Positions 28,000 to 38,133 are shown, counted from the stretch's first letter. The stretch is 64,000 nt of DNA from Sphingomonas sp. CCH10-B3 (GCF_001556185.1 NZ_LSIJ01000013.1:1-64000); one strand, 5' to 3'. Notes: generated from the letters alone by a model not told the origin. Made by a program: numbers and translations.

Positions 28000-29346
28000 A
28001 TGAGAAAATTCGTCGCTGCGCTGGTCTTATCGCTGCTCGCCATCGGCCAGCCGGCGCAGGCGCAGTCGATCCTGCGCGATGCCGAGACCGAGGCGATGTT
28101 CGACGAAATGTCGCGGCCGCTCATTCTCGCCGCCGGCCTGTCGCCGCGCAACGTCCGGGTGGTGCTGATCCAGGACGAGTCGATCAATGCTTTCGTCGCG
28201 GGCGGCCAGACCGTTTATGTCCATTCGGGGCTGATCGCGTCGGCAGACAATGCCAATCAAGTACAGGGCGTGATTGCCCACGAACTCGGCCATATCGCCG
28301 ACGGCCATGTCCCGTTGGCCGATGCCGGCATCAAGCCCGCCGCCGCCATCCAGATCCTCAGCCTTGTCCTCGGCATCGCGGCGGCAGCAGCGGGGTCAGG
28401 CGAGGGCGCTGCCGGCATCATCGCCGCAGGCCAGCAGGCGGCCGTCGGCAAATACCTCGCCTTCAGCCGCGTGCAGGAATCGACCGCCGACGCGACCGGC
28501 GCCAAATTCCTGCAAACGGCGGGCGTCAGCGGGCGCGGGATGCTCGAATTCTTCAGGAAACTTCAGAATCTCGAATATCGCGCAGGTTACACCAACATCG
28601 ACCCGTTTTCGCAGAGCCACCCGCTGAGCGGCGAACGCGTCGCGACGCTGACTGAAACGGTGCGGGCGTCGCCCGCCTTCGCCAAGCCCACCGACCCGGC
28701 GCTCGAAGACAAGTTCAAGCGCGTGAAGGCCAAGCTTGCGGGCTATGTCAACGATCCGCCGCGCACGCTGAGTGCCTATCCGGTCGAGGACCAGAGCCTT
28801 TATGCGCATTATGCGCGCGCCTATGCCTTTCATAAGGGCGGCTATCCCGAAAAAGCCAATGCCGAGGCCGATGCGCTGGTGCGGGCACGCCCTGACGATC
28901 CCTATTTCCTTGAGATCAAGGGCCAGATTCTGCTCGAATCGGGCAAACCCGACGAAGCGCTGGCGCCACTGCGCGAAGCGACCGAGCGCAGCGGCTATCA
29001 GCCGCTGATCGCCACCACTTTCGGCCATGCGCTGATTGCGACCGAAAATCCGGCCCATTTTGTCGAAGCCGAAAAAGTGCTGCGTCAGGCGGTCGGGCGC
29101 GACAGCGAAAATCCCTTCGCATGGTTCCAGCTGGGCGTCGTTTATGAACGCAAGGGCGACCGCGCGCGCGCCATGCTTGCGACTGCCGAACGCGCCGCAC
29201 TCAACGGTGATCTGCGCACGACGTCGATCAGCGCGCGCGGGGCACTGGCAGGGCTGCCGCCCAACACCCCCGACTGGATTCGCGCGCAGGATCTGGTGCT
29301 GCTGACCCAGAATGTGATCGACGAACAGCGGAAAGGGCGGCGGTGA
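28000..29346 (+). CDS. M48-family metalloprotease with TPR domain (BepA-like)
   Basis: A 448-residue exported protein. It has a signal peptide (MRKFVAALVLSLLAIGQPAQA-Q). The zinc motif HExxH is in VIAHELGHIADGH, with the third ligand likely in QESTADATGAKFL. The C-terminal ~180 residues are TPR-like helices (YARAYAFHKGGYPEKANAEADAL, PDDPYFLEIKGQILLESGKPDEAL). This architecture matches BepA, a periplasmic protease and chaperone for outer-membrane beta-barrels. It overlaps the following DsbA-like gene (GTGA), which suggests an envelope-folding operon. Confidence 0.9.
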   Translation: MRKFVAALVLSLLAIGQPAQAQSILRDAETEAMFDEMSRPLILAAGLSPRNVRVVLIQDESINAFVAGGQTVYVHSGLIASADNANQVQGVIAHELGHIADGHVPLADAGIKPAAAIQILSLVLGIAAAAAGSGEGAAGIIAAGQQAAVGKYLAFSRVQESTADATGAKFLQTAGVSGRGMLEFFRKLQNLEYRAGYTNIDPFSQSHPLSGERVATLTETVRASPAFAKPTDPALEDKFKRVKAKLAGYVNDPPRTLSAYPVEDQSLYAHYARAYAFHKGGYPEKANAEADALVRARPDDPYFLEIKGQILLESGKPDEALAPLREATERSGYQPLIATTFGHALIATENPAHFVEAEKVLRQAVGRDSENPFAWFQLGVVYERKGDRARAMLATAERAALNGDLRTTSISARGALAGLPPNTPDWIRAQDLVLLTQNVIDEQRKGRR

Positions 29347-30071
29347 ACCGGCTGCTGCTCGTCGTGGTGGGGCTCGGCGCGGCGGCGCTTGGCGCAGGCG
29401 GCGTCTATCTCGCCGGGCGGATGGGCGCGCCGGTCGGCAGCGATCGCGCGCGGACCGAGCAGATCGTCCATGACTATCTCGTCAGCCATCCCGAAGTGCT
29501 GGTCGAAGCCTCGAGCGCCTTGCGCCGCCGCCAGACCGGCGAGGCGATCGACGCCGACAAGGCCGCGATCGTCGAACCGTTCGGCAGCGCCTGGTCCGGC
29601 AATCCGCGCGGTGACGTGACGATCGTCGAATATTTCGACTACAATTGCGGCTATTGCCGCTCCAGCCTGCCGCTGATCGACGCGCTGGTCGCAAGCGACC
29701 CGCAACTCCGCGTCGTCTATCGCGACTGGCCGATCCTGTCCGAAGAAAGCGCGACGGCTGCACGCTACAGCCTGGTGGCGGCCGAAATGGGCAGGTTCGG
29801 TGAATTCCACCGCGCGCTCTATGCCGGTGGCCCGGTCAACGATGCCAGCATCGCCGCCGCGGTCGCGACCGCCGGGCTCGACCTCGCGAAGGTTCAAGCC
29901 GCCGCCAAGTCGCCCCGCATCGAAGCTGAACTGGCGCGCAATCTCGATACCGCCAAGAAGCTCGGCATGAGCGGCACGCCGTCATGGGTAATCGGCGATC
30001 AGGTGATTTCGTCGGCGCTACCGATCGACGAACTGAAGCGGCTGGTGAGCGACGCACGCAAGGGACGCTGA
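29343..30071 (+). CDS. DsbA-family thiol:disulfide oxidoreductase
   Basis: A 242-residue membrane-anchored or exported thioredoxin-fold protein. The first ~25 residues are hydrophobic (signal or anchor), then a helical region with a DsbA/DsbG-like N-extension. The active site CGYC is at 102-105 in VEYFDYNCGYCRSSLP, and the cis-Pro loop is in MSGTPSWVIGDQ. The GTG start overlaps the M48 protease stop. It probably forms or isomerises disulfides in the periplasm. Confidence 0.92.
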   Translation: MNRLLLVVVGLGAAALGAGGVYLAGRMGAPVGSDRARTEQIVHDYLVSHPEVLVEASSALRRRQTGEAIDADKAAIVEPFGSAWSGNPRGDVTIVEYFDYNCGYCRSSLPLIDALVASDPQLRVVYRDWPILSEESATAARYSLVAAEMGRFGEFHRALYAGGPVNDASIAAAVATAGLDLAKVQAAAKSPRIEAELARNLDTAKKLGMSGTPSWVIGDQVISSALPIDELKRLVSDARKGR

Positions 30072-30104
30072 GGGGGCAGCCTCGTCGACCTTAACCACCC
30101 GTTC

Positions 30105-30126
30105 GTTTCGAGCGTAGTCGAGAAAC
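30105..30126. repeat. Single arm of the dispersed palindromic repeat
   Basis: A GTTTCGAGCGTAGTCGAG... arm with one change from the arms at 14680 and 42417, here without its partner. It lies in the 161-base space between the DsbA-like gene and the ABC transporter. Confidence 0.7.
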
Positions 30127-30232
30127 GAAAGGAGGATATGGGGATTAGGTAGAAAGGGAGCCCGCAAAGCATTGCCGCCCCCGTCCCCCGCCCTTATCTC
30201 CAGCCCTCACGTCATTCGGGGACGCCACGCCT

Positions 30233-31189
30233 TTGGAACCGATCCTGGCCATTTCCGGCCTCACCAAAACCTATGCCTCGGGCCTGACCGCGCTCGACCA
30301 TGTCGACCTGTCGATCGCCAAGGGCGAGATTTTCGCGCTGCTCGGGCCCAATGGCGCGGGCAAGACGACGCTCATCTCGATCGTCTGCGGCATCGTCACG
30401 CCGTCCGAAGGATCGGTCACCGTCGCGGGCCATGACATTGCGCGCGATTACCGGCAGGCGCGCTACCGCATCGGGCTGGTGCCGCAGGAATTGTCGACCG
30501 ATGCGTTCGAGACGGTGATCGACACCGTCACTTTCAGCCGGGGACTGTTCGGCCGCAAGCCCGACGCCGCGCATATCGAGCGGGTCCTGCGCGACCTGTC
30601 GCTATGGGACAAGCGCAAGTCGAAGATCATGGCGTTGTCGGGCGGGATGAAGCGCCGCGTGCTGATCGCCAAGGCGCTCGCGCACGAACCCGACGTGCTG
30701 TTCCTCGATGAGCCCACCGCCGGCGTCGATGTCGAGCTGCGCCGCGACATGTGGGCACTGGTGCGGCGTCTGCGCGATCAGGGCACGACAATCATCCTGA
30801 CGACGCATTACATCGAGGAAGCCGAGGAAATGGCCGACCGCGTCGGCGTGATCCTGAAGGGCAAGCTGATCCTGGTCGAGGACAAGGCGACGCTGATGCA
30901 AAAGCTCGGCAAGCGGACGCTGACGGTAACGCTCACCGAGCCGCTGAGCGCTGTGCCGCCCGCGCTGGCCGAATGGGCGCCGACATTGAAAAGCGACGGC
31001 TATGAGCTCGAATATGTGTTCGAGGGCGGGCACGATCGCACCGGCATCGCCGGGCTGCTGCGCGCGATCGGCGACGCGGGGATCGGCTACAAGGACATCA
31101 ACACCCAGCAGAGCTCGCTCGAGGATATCTTCGTAGGGCTGCTCCACGACGCGGGCGAGCATGCGCTGGCAGAGGAAGTCGCGGCATGA
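30233..31189 (+). CDS. ABC transporter ATP-binding protein
   Basis: A 318-residue nucleotide-binding subunit of an ABC-2 exporter. Walker A is GPNGAGKTT, the signature is LSGGMKRR, and Walker B is [13 protein letters not shown], with the switch His in [19 protein letters not shown]-terminal ~90-residue extension is typical of daunorubicin or Nod-type exporters. The start is TTG (30233); no ATG fits before the conserved N-terminus [14 protein letters not shown]. The stop overlaps the permease start (ATGA). The substrate is unknown. Confidence 0.93.
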   Translation: MEPILAISGLTKTYASGLTALDHVDLSIAKGEIFALLGPNGAGKTTLISIVCGIVTPSEGSVTVAGHDIARDYRQARYRIGLVPQELSTDAFETVIDTVTFSRGLFGRKPDAAHIERVLRDLSLWDKRKSKIMALSGGMKRRVLIAKALAHEPDVLFLDEPTAGVDVELRRDMWALVRRLRDQGTTIILTTHYIEEAEEMADRVGVILKGKLILVEDKATLMQKLGKRTLTVTLTEPLSAVPPALAEWAPTLKSDGYELEYVFEGGHDRTGIAGLLRAIGDAGIGYKDINTQQSSLEDIFVGLLHDAGEHALAEEVAA

Positions 31190-31956
31190 ACGGTTTCAAC
31201 TGGGCGGGGGTCAGCGCGATCTACCGCTTCGAACTCGCGCGCTTCCGCCGCACGATCCTGACCAGCCTCGCAACGCCGGTCATCACCACGTCGCTCTATT
31301 TCGTCGTGTTCGGCTCGGCGATCGGCGGGCGGATCAACACCGTCGATGGCGTGGCGTATGGCGCGTTCATCGTGCCCGGGCTGATGCTGCTGTCAATGCT
31401 GACCGAGGGCATCGGCAATGCGAGCTTCGGCATTTACCTGCCCAAATGGTCGGGCACGATCTACGAATTGCTGTCGGCGCCGCTGTCGCCGTTCGAGACG
31501 GTACTCGCCTATGTCGGCGCGGCGGCAACCAAGTCGATGATCCTGGGGCTGGTGATTTTCGCAACCGCGCATTTGTTTGTCGCGCTGCCGATTGCGCACC
31601 CGCTCTACATGATTGCGTTTATGGCGCTGACGGCGGTGACCTTCTGCCTGTTCGGCTTCGTGCTCGGCATCTGGGCGAACAGCTTCGAGCAACTGCAGGT
31701 GATCCCTTTGCTCGTGATCACACCGCTGACGTTTCTGGGCGGGACTTTCTATTCAATCTCGATGCTGCCGCCCGCTTGGCAACAGGTCGCGCTGCTCAAC
31801 CCGATCGTCTATCTGATCAGCGGCTTCCGCTGGACCTTCTTCGGGCGCGGCGACGTGAGCATCGGTTGGAGCCTCGGCGTGACGGGCCTGTTCCTGCTGC
31901 TGTGCCTTGGCGCGGTCGCGTGGATCTTTCGAACCGGCTGGCGGCTGAAGAGCTGA
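31186..31956 (+). CDS. ABC-2 type transporter permease
   Basis: A 256-residue integral membrane protein with six hydrophobic segments and the ABC-2 family pattern ([20 protein letters not shown] at the start, GIGNASFG, then [22 protein letters not shown] and [14 protein letters not shown]). It is translationally coupled to the upstream ATPase and together they form an exporter of unknown substrate. Confidence 0.93.
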   Translation: MNGFNWAGVSAIYRFELARFRRTILTSLATPVITTSLYFVVFGSAIGGRINTVDGVAYGAFIVPGLMLLSMLTEGIGNASFGIYLPKWSGTIYELLSAPLSPFETVLAYVGAAATKSMILGLVIFATAHLFVALPIAHPLYMIAFMALTAVTFCLFGFVLGIWANSFEQLQVIPLLVITPLTFLGGTFYSISMLPPAWQQVALLNPIVYLISGFRWTFFGRGDVSIGWSLGVTGLFLLLCLGAVAWIFRTGWRLKS

Positions 31957-32055
31957 GCGGCAGGGCGTGCCCAATCGGCGCCCAGTCGACAGCATCTTAA
32001 CCTGAGGCAATATGCTGGTGCTTTACCGACCCAGCGAGGTTGCGTACCTCCAACG

Positions 32056-33552
32056 TTGATTTATCGCAACGATTGGAATTTGTGCTTGGCCGATGTTTCA
32101 AATTTGCCGGCACAAAGCCATGCTGATTGTTATTGGCGCGAACCGCTCCATCTGGCTGACATTCCCCCGGCTGCGGATATTGCCACGATCGAGCATGATT
32201 TTGCGCGGCTCGCCGACTATTTGCCGACCTTGTGCTGGATCGCGCGCAGCGACGGCTATCTGATCTGGTACAATGCGCGCTGGTATCAATATACCGGCAC
32301 CACGCCGGCGCAGATGGAGGGGTGGGGTTGGCAGTCCGTGCACGATCCGGCGCGCCTGCCCGATGTGATGGCGCGCTGGACGGCAGCGATCGAGACTGGC
32401 GACGCGTTCGAGATGATCTTTCCGCTGCGCGCGGCGGATGGCGTGTTTCACCCGTTCCTGACCCGGATCGTGCCGGTGCGCGATGCCACGGGCAAGATCG
32501 TGCGCTGGTTCGGCGTCAACACCGAAATCGGCGGCCAGATCCGCGCCGAGGCGGCGCTGCAGGACAGCGAAGCCAAATTCGCGGTGCTGACCGATGCGAT
32601 GCCGCAGATGGTGTGGTCGACGCTGCCCGATGGCTTCCACGATTATTACAACGCGCAATGGTATGTCTTCACGGGCGTACCGGCTGGTTCGACCGACGGC
32701 GAAGGGTGGAATGGCATGTTCCATCCCGACGATCAGGAACGCGCCTGGACGCGCTGGCGGCATAGCCTTGCGACCGGCGAGCCCTATGAAATCGAATATC
32801 GCCTGCGCCACAATAGCGGCGACTATCGCTGGGTGCTCGGGCGCGCGCTGCCGGTTCGCGATCCGCAAGGGACGATCACGCGCTGGATCGGCACTTGCAC
32901 CGACATCAACGAGGCCAAGCTCGCCGCCGAACATAACGAACTGCTCAACCGCGAGCTGAGCCACCGCATTAAGAACATCTTCGCCGTCATTTCGGGCCTG
33001 GTGAGCTTCACCGGGCGCCAGATGCCCGAGTTGCGGCCGTTCATGAACGAACTTCTCGGCCGGATTGCAGCGTTAGGCCGCGCGCATGAATTCGCCCGGC
33101 CGCACAGCCCGCAATCGGCGCCCGATTTCGGCGAAAGCCATTTGCAGGGGCTGCTCGCCGAGCTGCTCGAACCCTATCGCAGCGATGACGCCGACCGCGT
33201 CGTCATCACCGGTGACGATGTCGCGATCGACGATCGCGGTGCGACGCCGATTGCGCTGGTGGTTCATGAACTCGCCACCAACGCCGCCAAATACGGCAGC
33301 CTGTCGACGCCCCAGGGCAAGGTGACGATCGAGATCGCGCTCAGCGGCAATGCGCTGACGATCTGCTGGCACGAAAGCGGCGGGCCCGAAATCGCGGCCG
33401 CACCGACCCGCACCGGCTTCGGCACGCACCTCGCCGAACTCAGCGTCGGGCGCCAGCTTGGCGGCTCGATCACACGCGAATGGCGCCCGTCGGGGCTGCA
33501 TGCCACCATCCGCCTCGACGTCAGCCGTGTGCACCGCGCCGCTGGCGCCTGA
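32056..33552 (+). CDS. PAS-PAS HWE-family sensor histidine kinase
   Basis: A 498-residue soluble sensor. Two PAS/PAC domains (about 45-165 and 170-290) each show the PAS core (LCWIARSDGYLIWYNARWYQYTG; MVWSTLPDGFHDYYNAQWYVFTG). The phospho-acceptor His is at about 303 in NRELSHRIKNIFAVISGLV, and the ATPase part has VVHELATNAAKYGSL and the CWHESGG motif that defines HWE kinases. There is no transmembrane segment. The start is TTG 32056 and uncertain. It converges with a stand-alone receiver gene 7 bases away, a likely partner. Confidence 0.88.
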   Translation: MIYRNDWNLCLADVSNLPAQSHADCYWREPLHLADIPPAADIATIEHDFARLADYLPTLCWIARSDGYLIWYNARWYQYTGTTPAQMEGWGWQSVHDPARLPDVMARWTAAIETGDAFEMIFPLRAADGVFHPFLTRIVPVRDATGKIVRWFGVNTEIGGQIRAEAALQDSEAKFAVLTDAMPQMVWSTLPDGFHDYYNAQWYVFTGVPAGSTDGEGWNGMFHPDDQERAWTRWRHSLATGEPYEIEYRLRHNSGDYRWVLGRALPVRDPQGTITRWIGTCTDINEAKLAAEHNELLNRELSHRIKNIFAVISGLVSFTGRQMPELRPFMNELLGRIAALGRAHEFARPHSPQSAPDFGESHLQGLLAELLEPYRSDDADRVVITGDDVAIDDRGATPIALVVHELATNAAKYGSLSTPQGKVTIEIALSGNALTICWHESGGPEIAAAPTRTGFGTHLAELSVGRQLGGSITREWRPSGLHATIRLDVSRVHRAAGA

Positions 33553-33559
33553 CGGACAA

Positions 33560-33910
33560 TCAGTTCGGTTGCCGACCCGCTTCGAGATAGCGCTGTAGCT
33601 CGCTCGGCGCCCAGGGCTTGCTGAGTACGCCGAGCAGCCCGTCGAACGGATCGCCTGCCTCGCGCGGATTGGCGGTCAGGATCAGCACCTTGGTGCCGAA
33701 CTGCTGGGCCAGCGTGCGCGCGATTTCCGGCCCGGTCGGCCCGTCGCGCAGGTTCAAGTCGACAAACGCAAGGTCAGGCTTGGCAGCGGCGAGTTCCAGC
33801 GCGGAGGGCTGGTCGGGCGCGATGCCCACGACTTCATACCCCAGATCCCGCACGGTATCTTCCAGGTGCAACGCGGCGAAAATTTCGTCTTCGACAATCA
33901 GGACCTTCAT
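33560..33910 (-). CDS. Single-domain response regulator
   Basis: A 116-residue receiver domain only. It has the acidic pair VEDE near the start, phospho-acceptor Asp51 in LAFVDLNLRDG, the Thr in VLILTAN and the conserved Lys in VLSKPW. There is no output domain, so it probably acts by phosphotransfer or protein binding, as is common for HWE-kinase partners. It is convergent with the HWE kinase at 32056. Confidence 0.92.
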   Translation of the reverse strand: MKVLIVEDEIFAALHLEDTVRDLGYEVVGIAPDQPSALELAAAKPDLAFVDLNLRDGPTGPEIARTLAQQFGTKVLILTANPREAGDPFDGLLGVLSKPWAPSELQRYLEAGRQPN

Positions 33911-34030
33911 GGCAGCTCAAGTTGATCGATAATGGACACTCGACGTGCCAACGCCTTGTCGACCAATTTTATCCGCGCAAAGCCATGGCCCGTCGAAGAA
34001 AATGCACTCCGGTCGGGCGCGGCGGATGCG

Positions 34031-35878
34031 CTACCGCATCACCGGCAGCACCAATTTCGATCCGGCGCACACTTTCTGCTCGGCCTTCACATAGTCCTCG
34101 GGCTTGGCGCGGGCGATGTTGGGCACGAAGGTCTGCGGGTTGCGGTCGATCACCGGGAACCAGCTCGACTGGATCTGTACCATGATCCGGTGGCCTTTCC
34201 TGAAGACATGGTCGTGGTCGCGCAGAGCAATGTCCCAGGCAGTAACCTGCCCCGGCACCAAAGCCTGCGGGGCCACGTCGCTCTTCAGGAAGCGTCCGCG
34301 CCGGATTTCCATCGCGATCGGCCATTGATAGCCGTTGAGCTGCCGCGTGTAGGCGCCGAGCGGAGCGCCATCGTTAAACTTCTCGAAATCATCAGGCAGC
34401 ACGTCGATCAGCTTGACGACGAAATCGCTGTCGGTGCCGCTGGTTGAGGCCATCAGCTCGGCCGCGATCTGGCCCGTCACCGTCAAATCCTCGGTCAGCG
34501 GCGCCGAGACATAGCTGAGCACATCGGGGCGGTGGTCGACGAAGCGCTGGTCCTCGGCTTCCCACCAACGCCATTCGGGGCGCGGATAGGTCGGCGAGAT
34601 CGGGCGCGGACGGTACGGCACCGGATTGGCGGGATCGGAAACATAGCTGCGGCAGGCCTCGCCCGTCGCGGGCGCCGTGAAATCGAGCGAGCCGTCGGCG
34701 TGGAGATAAAGCGCGGTTGCCTGCGTCGCCTTTGGCGGCCAGCTTTCGTAATTCTTCCACACCCATGACCCCGACTGGAAGATGCGCGTGTCGAAATCGG
34801 GCCGCGCACCCTTGCCGTGCAGCCAGTAGCGGAAGAACGGCGCCTGAATCTCGTCACGGAATTGCTGCGGATGATCGACCGGGACCGGAATGCGGCCCAG
34901 ATCCTTGCCCGGCGCCGACCAGCTGCCATGCGCCCACGGCCCGGCGACCATCTGGCTCAGGTGATCGGGGTCATTCGCCTTCTGCTTGGCATAGATTTGC
35001 CACGATCCCCATGGGTCTTCCTGATCCCAGAAGCCTGCGACGTTGAGCGTCGGCACCGTCGTCTTGCCGAGCGTGTCGGACCAGCGCTGGCTGGTGAAGA
35101 AGCTGTCGTGATTGGGATGGTCGAACAGCGCGGTCGCTGTTGGCGCGCGGCCCTGCCAGATTTTGTCGAGATTGGCCGCGCTGCCGAGCTTCAGGAAGTA
35201 ATCATAGGCGTCGACCGTGCCGTAATCGAATTCGGCAAAGCCATCCTTCTTCAGCTGGAGCGCGGCGACCCAATCGACCAGATAGCTCATCCGCAGCGCG
35301 CCGTTGCGGTGCAGGTCGTCGTTCTGCCAGTAATCGATCCACGCCGCCTGCGGGCTGACGGCTTTGAGCGCGGGGTGCGGCCTGGCGAGCGCGACGGCGG
35401 CCGTAAAGCCGGGGTAGCTGATGCCCCACATCCCGACCTTGCCATTGTTGCCTTTCACATTCTTGACCAGCCAAGCGATCGAATCATAGGCGTCGGTGGC
35501 TTCGTCGGGGCCCTTGGGCGTCACCGCCGTCGACAACGTGAAGACCCCGTCCGAGCCGAAGCGCCCGCGCATCGACTGGAAGACGAAGATATAGCCGTCA
35601 TCCGCCAGCGACTTCCACCCGCCCGGCACGCGCGGCGGCGCGGCTTGCGGCACGCCATAAGGGGTGCGCTGGAACAGGATCGGCAGCGGCCCCTTGGCGC
35701 CCGTTGGCCGCAGGATCACCGTCTCCATCTTCGCGCCGTCGCGCATCGGCACCATCACCTTTTCGAAAGTGAAGGCGGGCTGCGGCGCGGCGGCGGGCGT
35801 TGGCGCGGCTTGCGGGCGCGCAAAGGCAGCAGGCGTGGCGACAGCGGCGAGCAGGACGGCGATATAGGTCAGGCGCAT
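34031..35878 (-). CDS. CocE/NonD-family exported acyl hydrolase
   Basis: A 615-residue secreted alpha/beta hydrolase of the X-Pro dipeptidyl-peptidase S15/CocE class. It has a signal peptide (MRLTYIAVLLAAVATPAAFA), a catalytic domain with nucleophile Ser in VGMWGISYPGFTAAVALA, a middle region with HGSWSAPGKDLGRI and FRYWLHGKG, and a C-terminal jelly-roll domain (VSAPLTEDLTVTGQIAAELMAST, FRKGHRIMVQIQSSWFPV). Relatives hydrolyse peptides, esters or acyl amides; the substrate cannot be told. Confidence 0.9.
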   Translation of the reverse strand: MRLTYIAVLLAAVATPAAFARPQAAPTPAAAPQPAFTFEKVMVPMRDGAKMETVILRPTGAKGPLPILFQRTPYGVPQAAPPRVPGGWKSLADDGYIFVFQSMRGRFGSDGVFTLSTAVTPKGPDEATDAYDSIAWLVKNVKGNNGKVGMWGISYPGFTAAVALARPHPALKAVSPQAAWIDYWQNDDLHRNGALRMSYLVDWVAALQLKKDGFAEFDYGTVDAYDYFLKLGSAANLDKIWQGRAPTATALFDHPNHDSFFTSQRWSDTLGKTTVPTLNVAGFWDQEDPWGSWQIYAKQKANDPDHLSQMVAGPWAHGSWSAPGKDLGRIPVPVDHPQQFRDEIQAPFFRYWLHGKGARPDFDTRIFQSGSWVWKNYESWPPKATQATALYLHADGSLDFTAPATGEACRSYVSDPANPVPYRPRPISPTYPRPEWRWWEAEDQRFVDHRPDVLSYVSAPLTEDLTVTGQIAAELMASTSGTDSDFVVKLIDVLPDDFEKFNDGAPLGAYTRQLNGYQWPIAMEIRRGRFLKSDVAPQALVPGQVTAWDIALRDHDHVFRKGHRIMVQIQSSWFPVIDRNPQTFVPNIARAKPEDYVKAEQKVCAGSKLVLPVMR

Positions 35879-35946
35879 GGGGCGGGTTCCTGCGTGGGGA
35901 GCGACCCGCGCAGGCTATCGGTGCGTCGACAACCGCGCAACCGCCC

Positions 35947-36915
35947 TCAATCGATCCGGCGTTCGCCTTTCACCCAGCGCACCGTGCCGCTCGACGCGCG
36001 CATCACCACGCTGTGGGTGATCAGCTTGCCGCCGACCTGCTTCACGCCGCCGAGCAGCGACCCGTCGGTCACGCCGGTTGCGGCGAAGATGCAATCGCCC
36101 TTCGCCAGCTCCTTCAGGTCATATTGCTTGTCGAGATCGGTGACGCCCCACTTCGCCGCGCGCGCGCGCTCGTCGTCGTTGCGGAACACCAGCCGCCCCT
36201 TGAACTGCCCGCCGACACAGCGCAGCGCCGCCGCCGCCAGCACACCCTCGGGCGCGCCGCCCTGGCCCAGATAAATATCGATATTGGTCTCAGGGTTGGT
36301 TGTCGCGATCACCCCCGCGACATCGCCATCGCCGATCAGCATCACGCCGCAGCCGAGCTTGCGCAGTTCCTTGATCAGCTGTTCGTGGCGCGGCCGATCG
36401 AGCACGCAGGCGTTGATTTCCTTCGGCTTCACGCCCTTGGCCTTGGCGAGCGCCTTCACATTCTCGGTCACGCTCTTGTCGAGGTCGATCAGGTCCTTGG
36501 GATAGCCCGGCCCGACCGCGATCTTGTCCATATAGACGTCGGGCGCGTTGAGCAGGCAGCCTTCCTCGGCAATCGCCAGCACCGCGAGTGCATTCGGCCC
36601 GGCCTTGGCAGTGATCGTCGTGCCTTCGAGTGGATCGAGCGCGATGTCGATCTTCGGCCCCTTGCCGATCGCCGAGCCGACCTTTTCGCCGATATAAAGC
36701 ATCGGCGCCTCGTCGCGCTCGCCTTCGCCGATCACGACAGTGCCGTCCATGTAGAGCTTGTTGAGCGCCTCGCGCATCGCCTCGACCGCGGCGGCATCGG
36801 CGGCCTTCTCATCCCCGCGCCCGACGAGCTTGGCGGCGGCCACGGCAGCAGCTTCGGTAACGCGCACCATTTCGAGCACGAGCACGCGATCGAGCGTCTT
36901 GGAGGCTTTGGGCAT
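35947..36915 (-). CDS. glpX: Class II fructose-1,6-bisphosphatase
   Basis: A 322-residue GlpX enzyme of gluconeogenesis. The metal/substrate motifs MDGTVVIGEGERDEAPMLYIG, DIALDPLEGTTITAKAGPNA and GGAPEGVLAAAALRCVGGQFKGR are diagnostic. The start at 36915 is preferred because GGGGAG precedes it; a longer frame upstream (to 37119) is not conserved-looking. The related SBPase activity of some GlpX proteins is possible. Confidence 0.95.
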   Translation of the reverse strand: MPKASKTLDRVLVLEMVRVTEAAAVAAAKLVGRGDEKAADAAAVEAMREALNKLYMDGTVVIGEGERDEAPMLYIGEKVGSAIGKGPKIDIALDPLEGTTITAKAGPNALAVLAIAEEGCLLNAPDVYMDKIAVGPGYPKDLIDLDKSVTENVKALAKAKGVKPKEINACVLDRPRHEQLIKELRKLGCGVMLIGDGDVAGVIATTNPETNIDIYLGQGGAPEGVLAAAALRCVGGQFKGRLVFRNDDERARAAKWGVTDLDKQYDLKELAKGDCIFAATGVTDGSLLGGVKQVGGKLITHSVVMRASSGTVRWVKGERRID

Positions 36916-37221
36916 GAAGGGCTCCCCTTTGATTTGTTGGGGTGCGCGATAGGCGGTTGGCGGCGGGTTGTCGAGAATGGGGGTGGGCGAGACGATCTTG
37001 CCATCCAGACGATGTGGACGAAGTTCTCGCTTTCGGACGGAGGCGGGGCCTTTCTGTCGGTTGCCTCCAGACCTATCCATCGGTGGGTTCGTTCGCACTT
37101 CCGCACAACGAGTCTGCAAGGCGAAGCGTTTAATCGCGGGCAGATTCTAACTTAGCCTCAGATATTTACAGTCGCAATCGAAATTGCGAATATTGCTTAC
37201 GACATATCATCAATTATCAGT
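36916..37221. other. 306-base space upstream of glpX
   Basis: No supported gene is seen. The glpX-proximal ~200 bases are GC-rich and the rest turns sharply AT-rich from about 37145, marking the edge of the accessory insert that holds the next gene. A short stop-limited frame here has no ribosome site or recognisable motif. Confidence 0.5.
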
Positions 37222-37917
37222 TCATCGAGATAATGGAAATACTCTAATTTCTTCATCCATAATCACAGATGTTTCTGCATATGCATTGATAAATCTTTTA
37301 TTGACGGTCTCTTTTTTGATTTGGTCAGTTGGGCAATATTCTCCGTCTCGAATATTGCCAAATGGATGTAATAACGTAGGCTCGGAGAAGCAACTACGAA
37401 AGCTCGACAATTCATTCGAGATAGATTCTAAACCAGAAGTTACGTTGCGACTCCAAAATGCCTTAGATACAGCAGTTTCCGTTTGGAATTCCCTAAGGTC
37501 ACGGTCGAAATTATCTAACGCCTTTTGATATTTGTCTCTTGAATTCAAATATGCGGCCTTCTCTTCTTCGTTCATCTTAATTTTCGATTTTCTTTGTGCT
37601 ACAATGATATCATATGTTACCTGTGCATCTGTGAGTTTTTCATCGATTTCCCAAGACGCCCGCAACATCGAATCAAAACTGGAAGTAATAATTCTGTAAG
37701 ATTCAATCTTTGATGAGTAAGTTATTGCTCTGTAGGGAGTTTCTCTTTCACGTTCAAACATTGATAGCTGGTATATGCTTGCTGCAGTAGATAGAACTGA
37801 AATAATGACACTACAAATCAGCGTAATTGTTTGTATATTCCAAATATTATCTGACTCGGAAGTTCGCTGTGTGCGTTCAAATTTCTTTCGAAGAAGGGAT
37901 TTAAACCTGTAATGCAT
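37222..37917 (-). CDS. AT-rich ORFan membrane/coiled-coil protein
   Basis: A 231-residue protein that I do not recognise. A basic N-terminus (YRFKSLLRKKFERTQRTSES) precedes one transmembrane segment (~30-50, ITLICSVIISVLSTAASIY). A largely helical, charged region (~60-160) with coiled-coil-like spacing follows, and then a C-terminal part with two Cys. Base composition is far more AT-rich than all neighbours and codon use differs (AAA, ATT, TCT are common), so recent transfer is likely. It stands alone between glpX and dapD with AT-rich flanks on both sides. Confidence 0.65.
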   Translation of the reverse strand: MHYRFKSLLRKKFERTQRTSESDNIWNIQTITLICSVIISVLSTAASIYQLSMFERERETPYRAITYSSKIESYRIITSSFDSMLRASWEIDEKLTDAQVTYDIIVAQRKSKIKMNEEEKAAYLNSRDKYQKALDNFDRDLREFQTETAVSKAFWSRNVTSGLESISNELSSFRSCFSEPTLLHPFGNIRDGEYCPTDQIKKETVNKRFINAYAETSVIMDEEIRVFPLSR

Positions 37918-38133
37918 CTTATCTTTTCGATATGGAAAATGTCTCTTTAAACCATTAGTGATCAGTAATGTTTGTGAATGCTTCTAGATGTCCATAATAA
38001 GCGCAATCAACTAATTAAACATCACATATTTTATATGGTATGTATGTATTTGACAAGCTCCTACCGGTAGTTTCGGTACCGCACAGCAACTTTTGACAGC
38101 TATTGGACAGAGCACACCTGACACCCCGCCCCC

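Noticed and set aside
26877..28187. 436-residue minus-strand Ala/Ser/Arg-rich frame
   Set aside because: It mirrors the low-complexity tail of RNase E and has no independent coding features.
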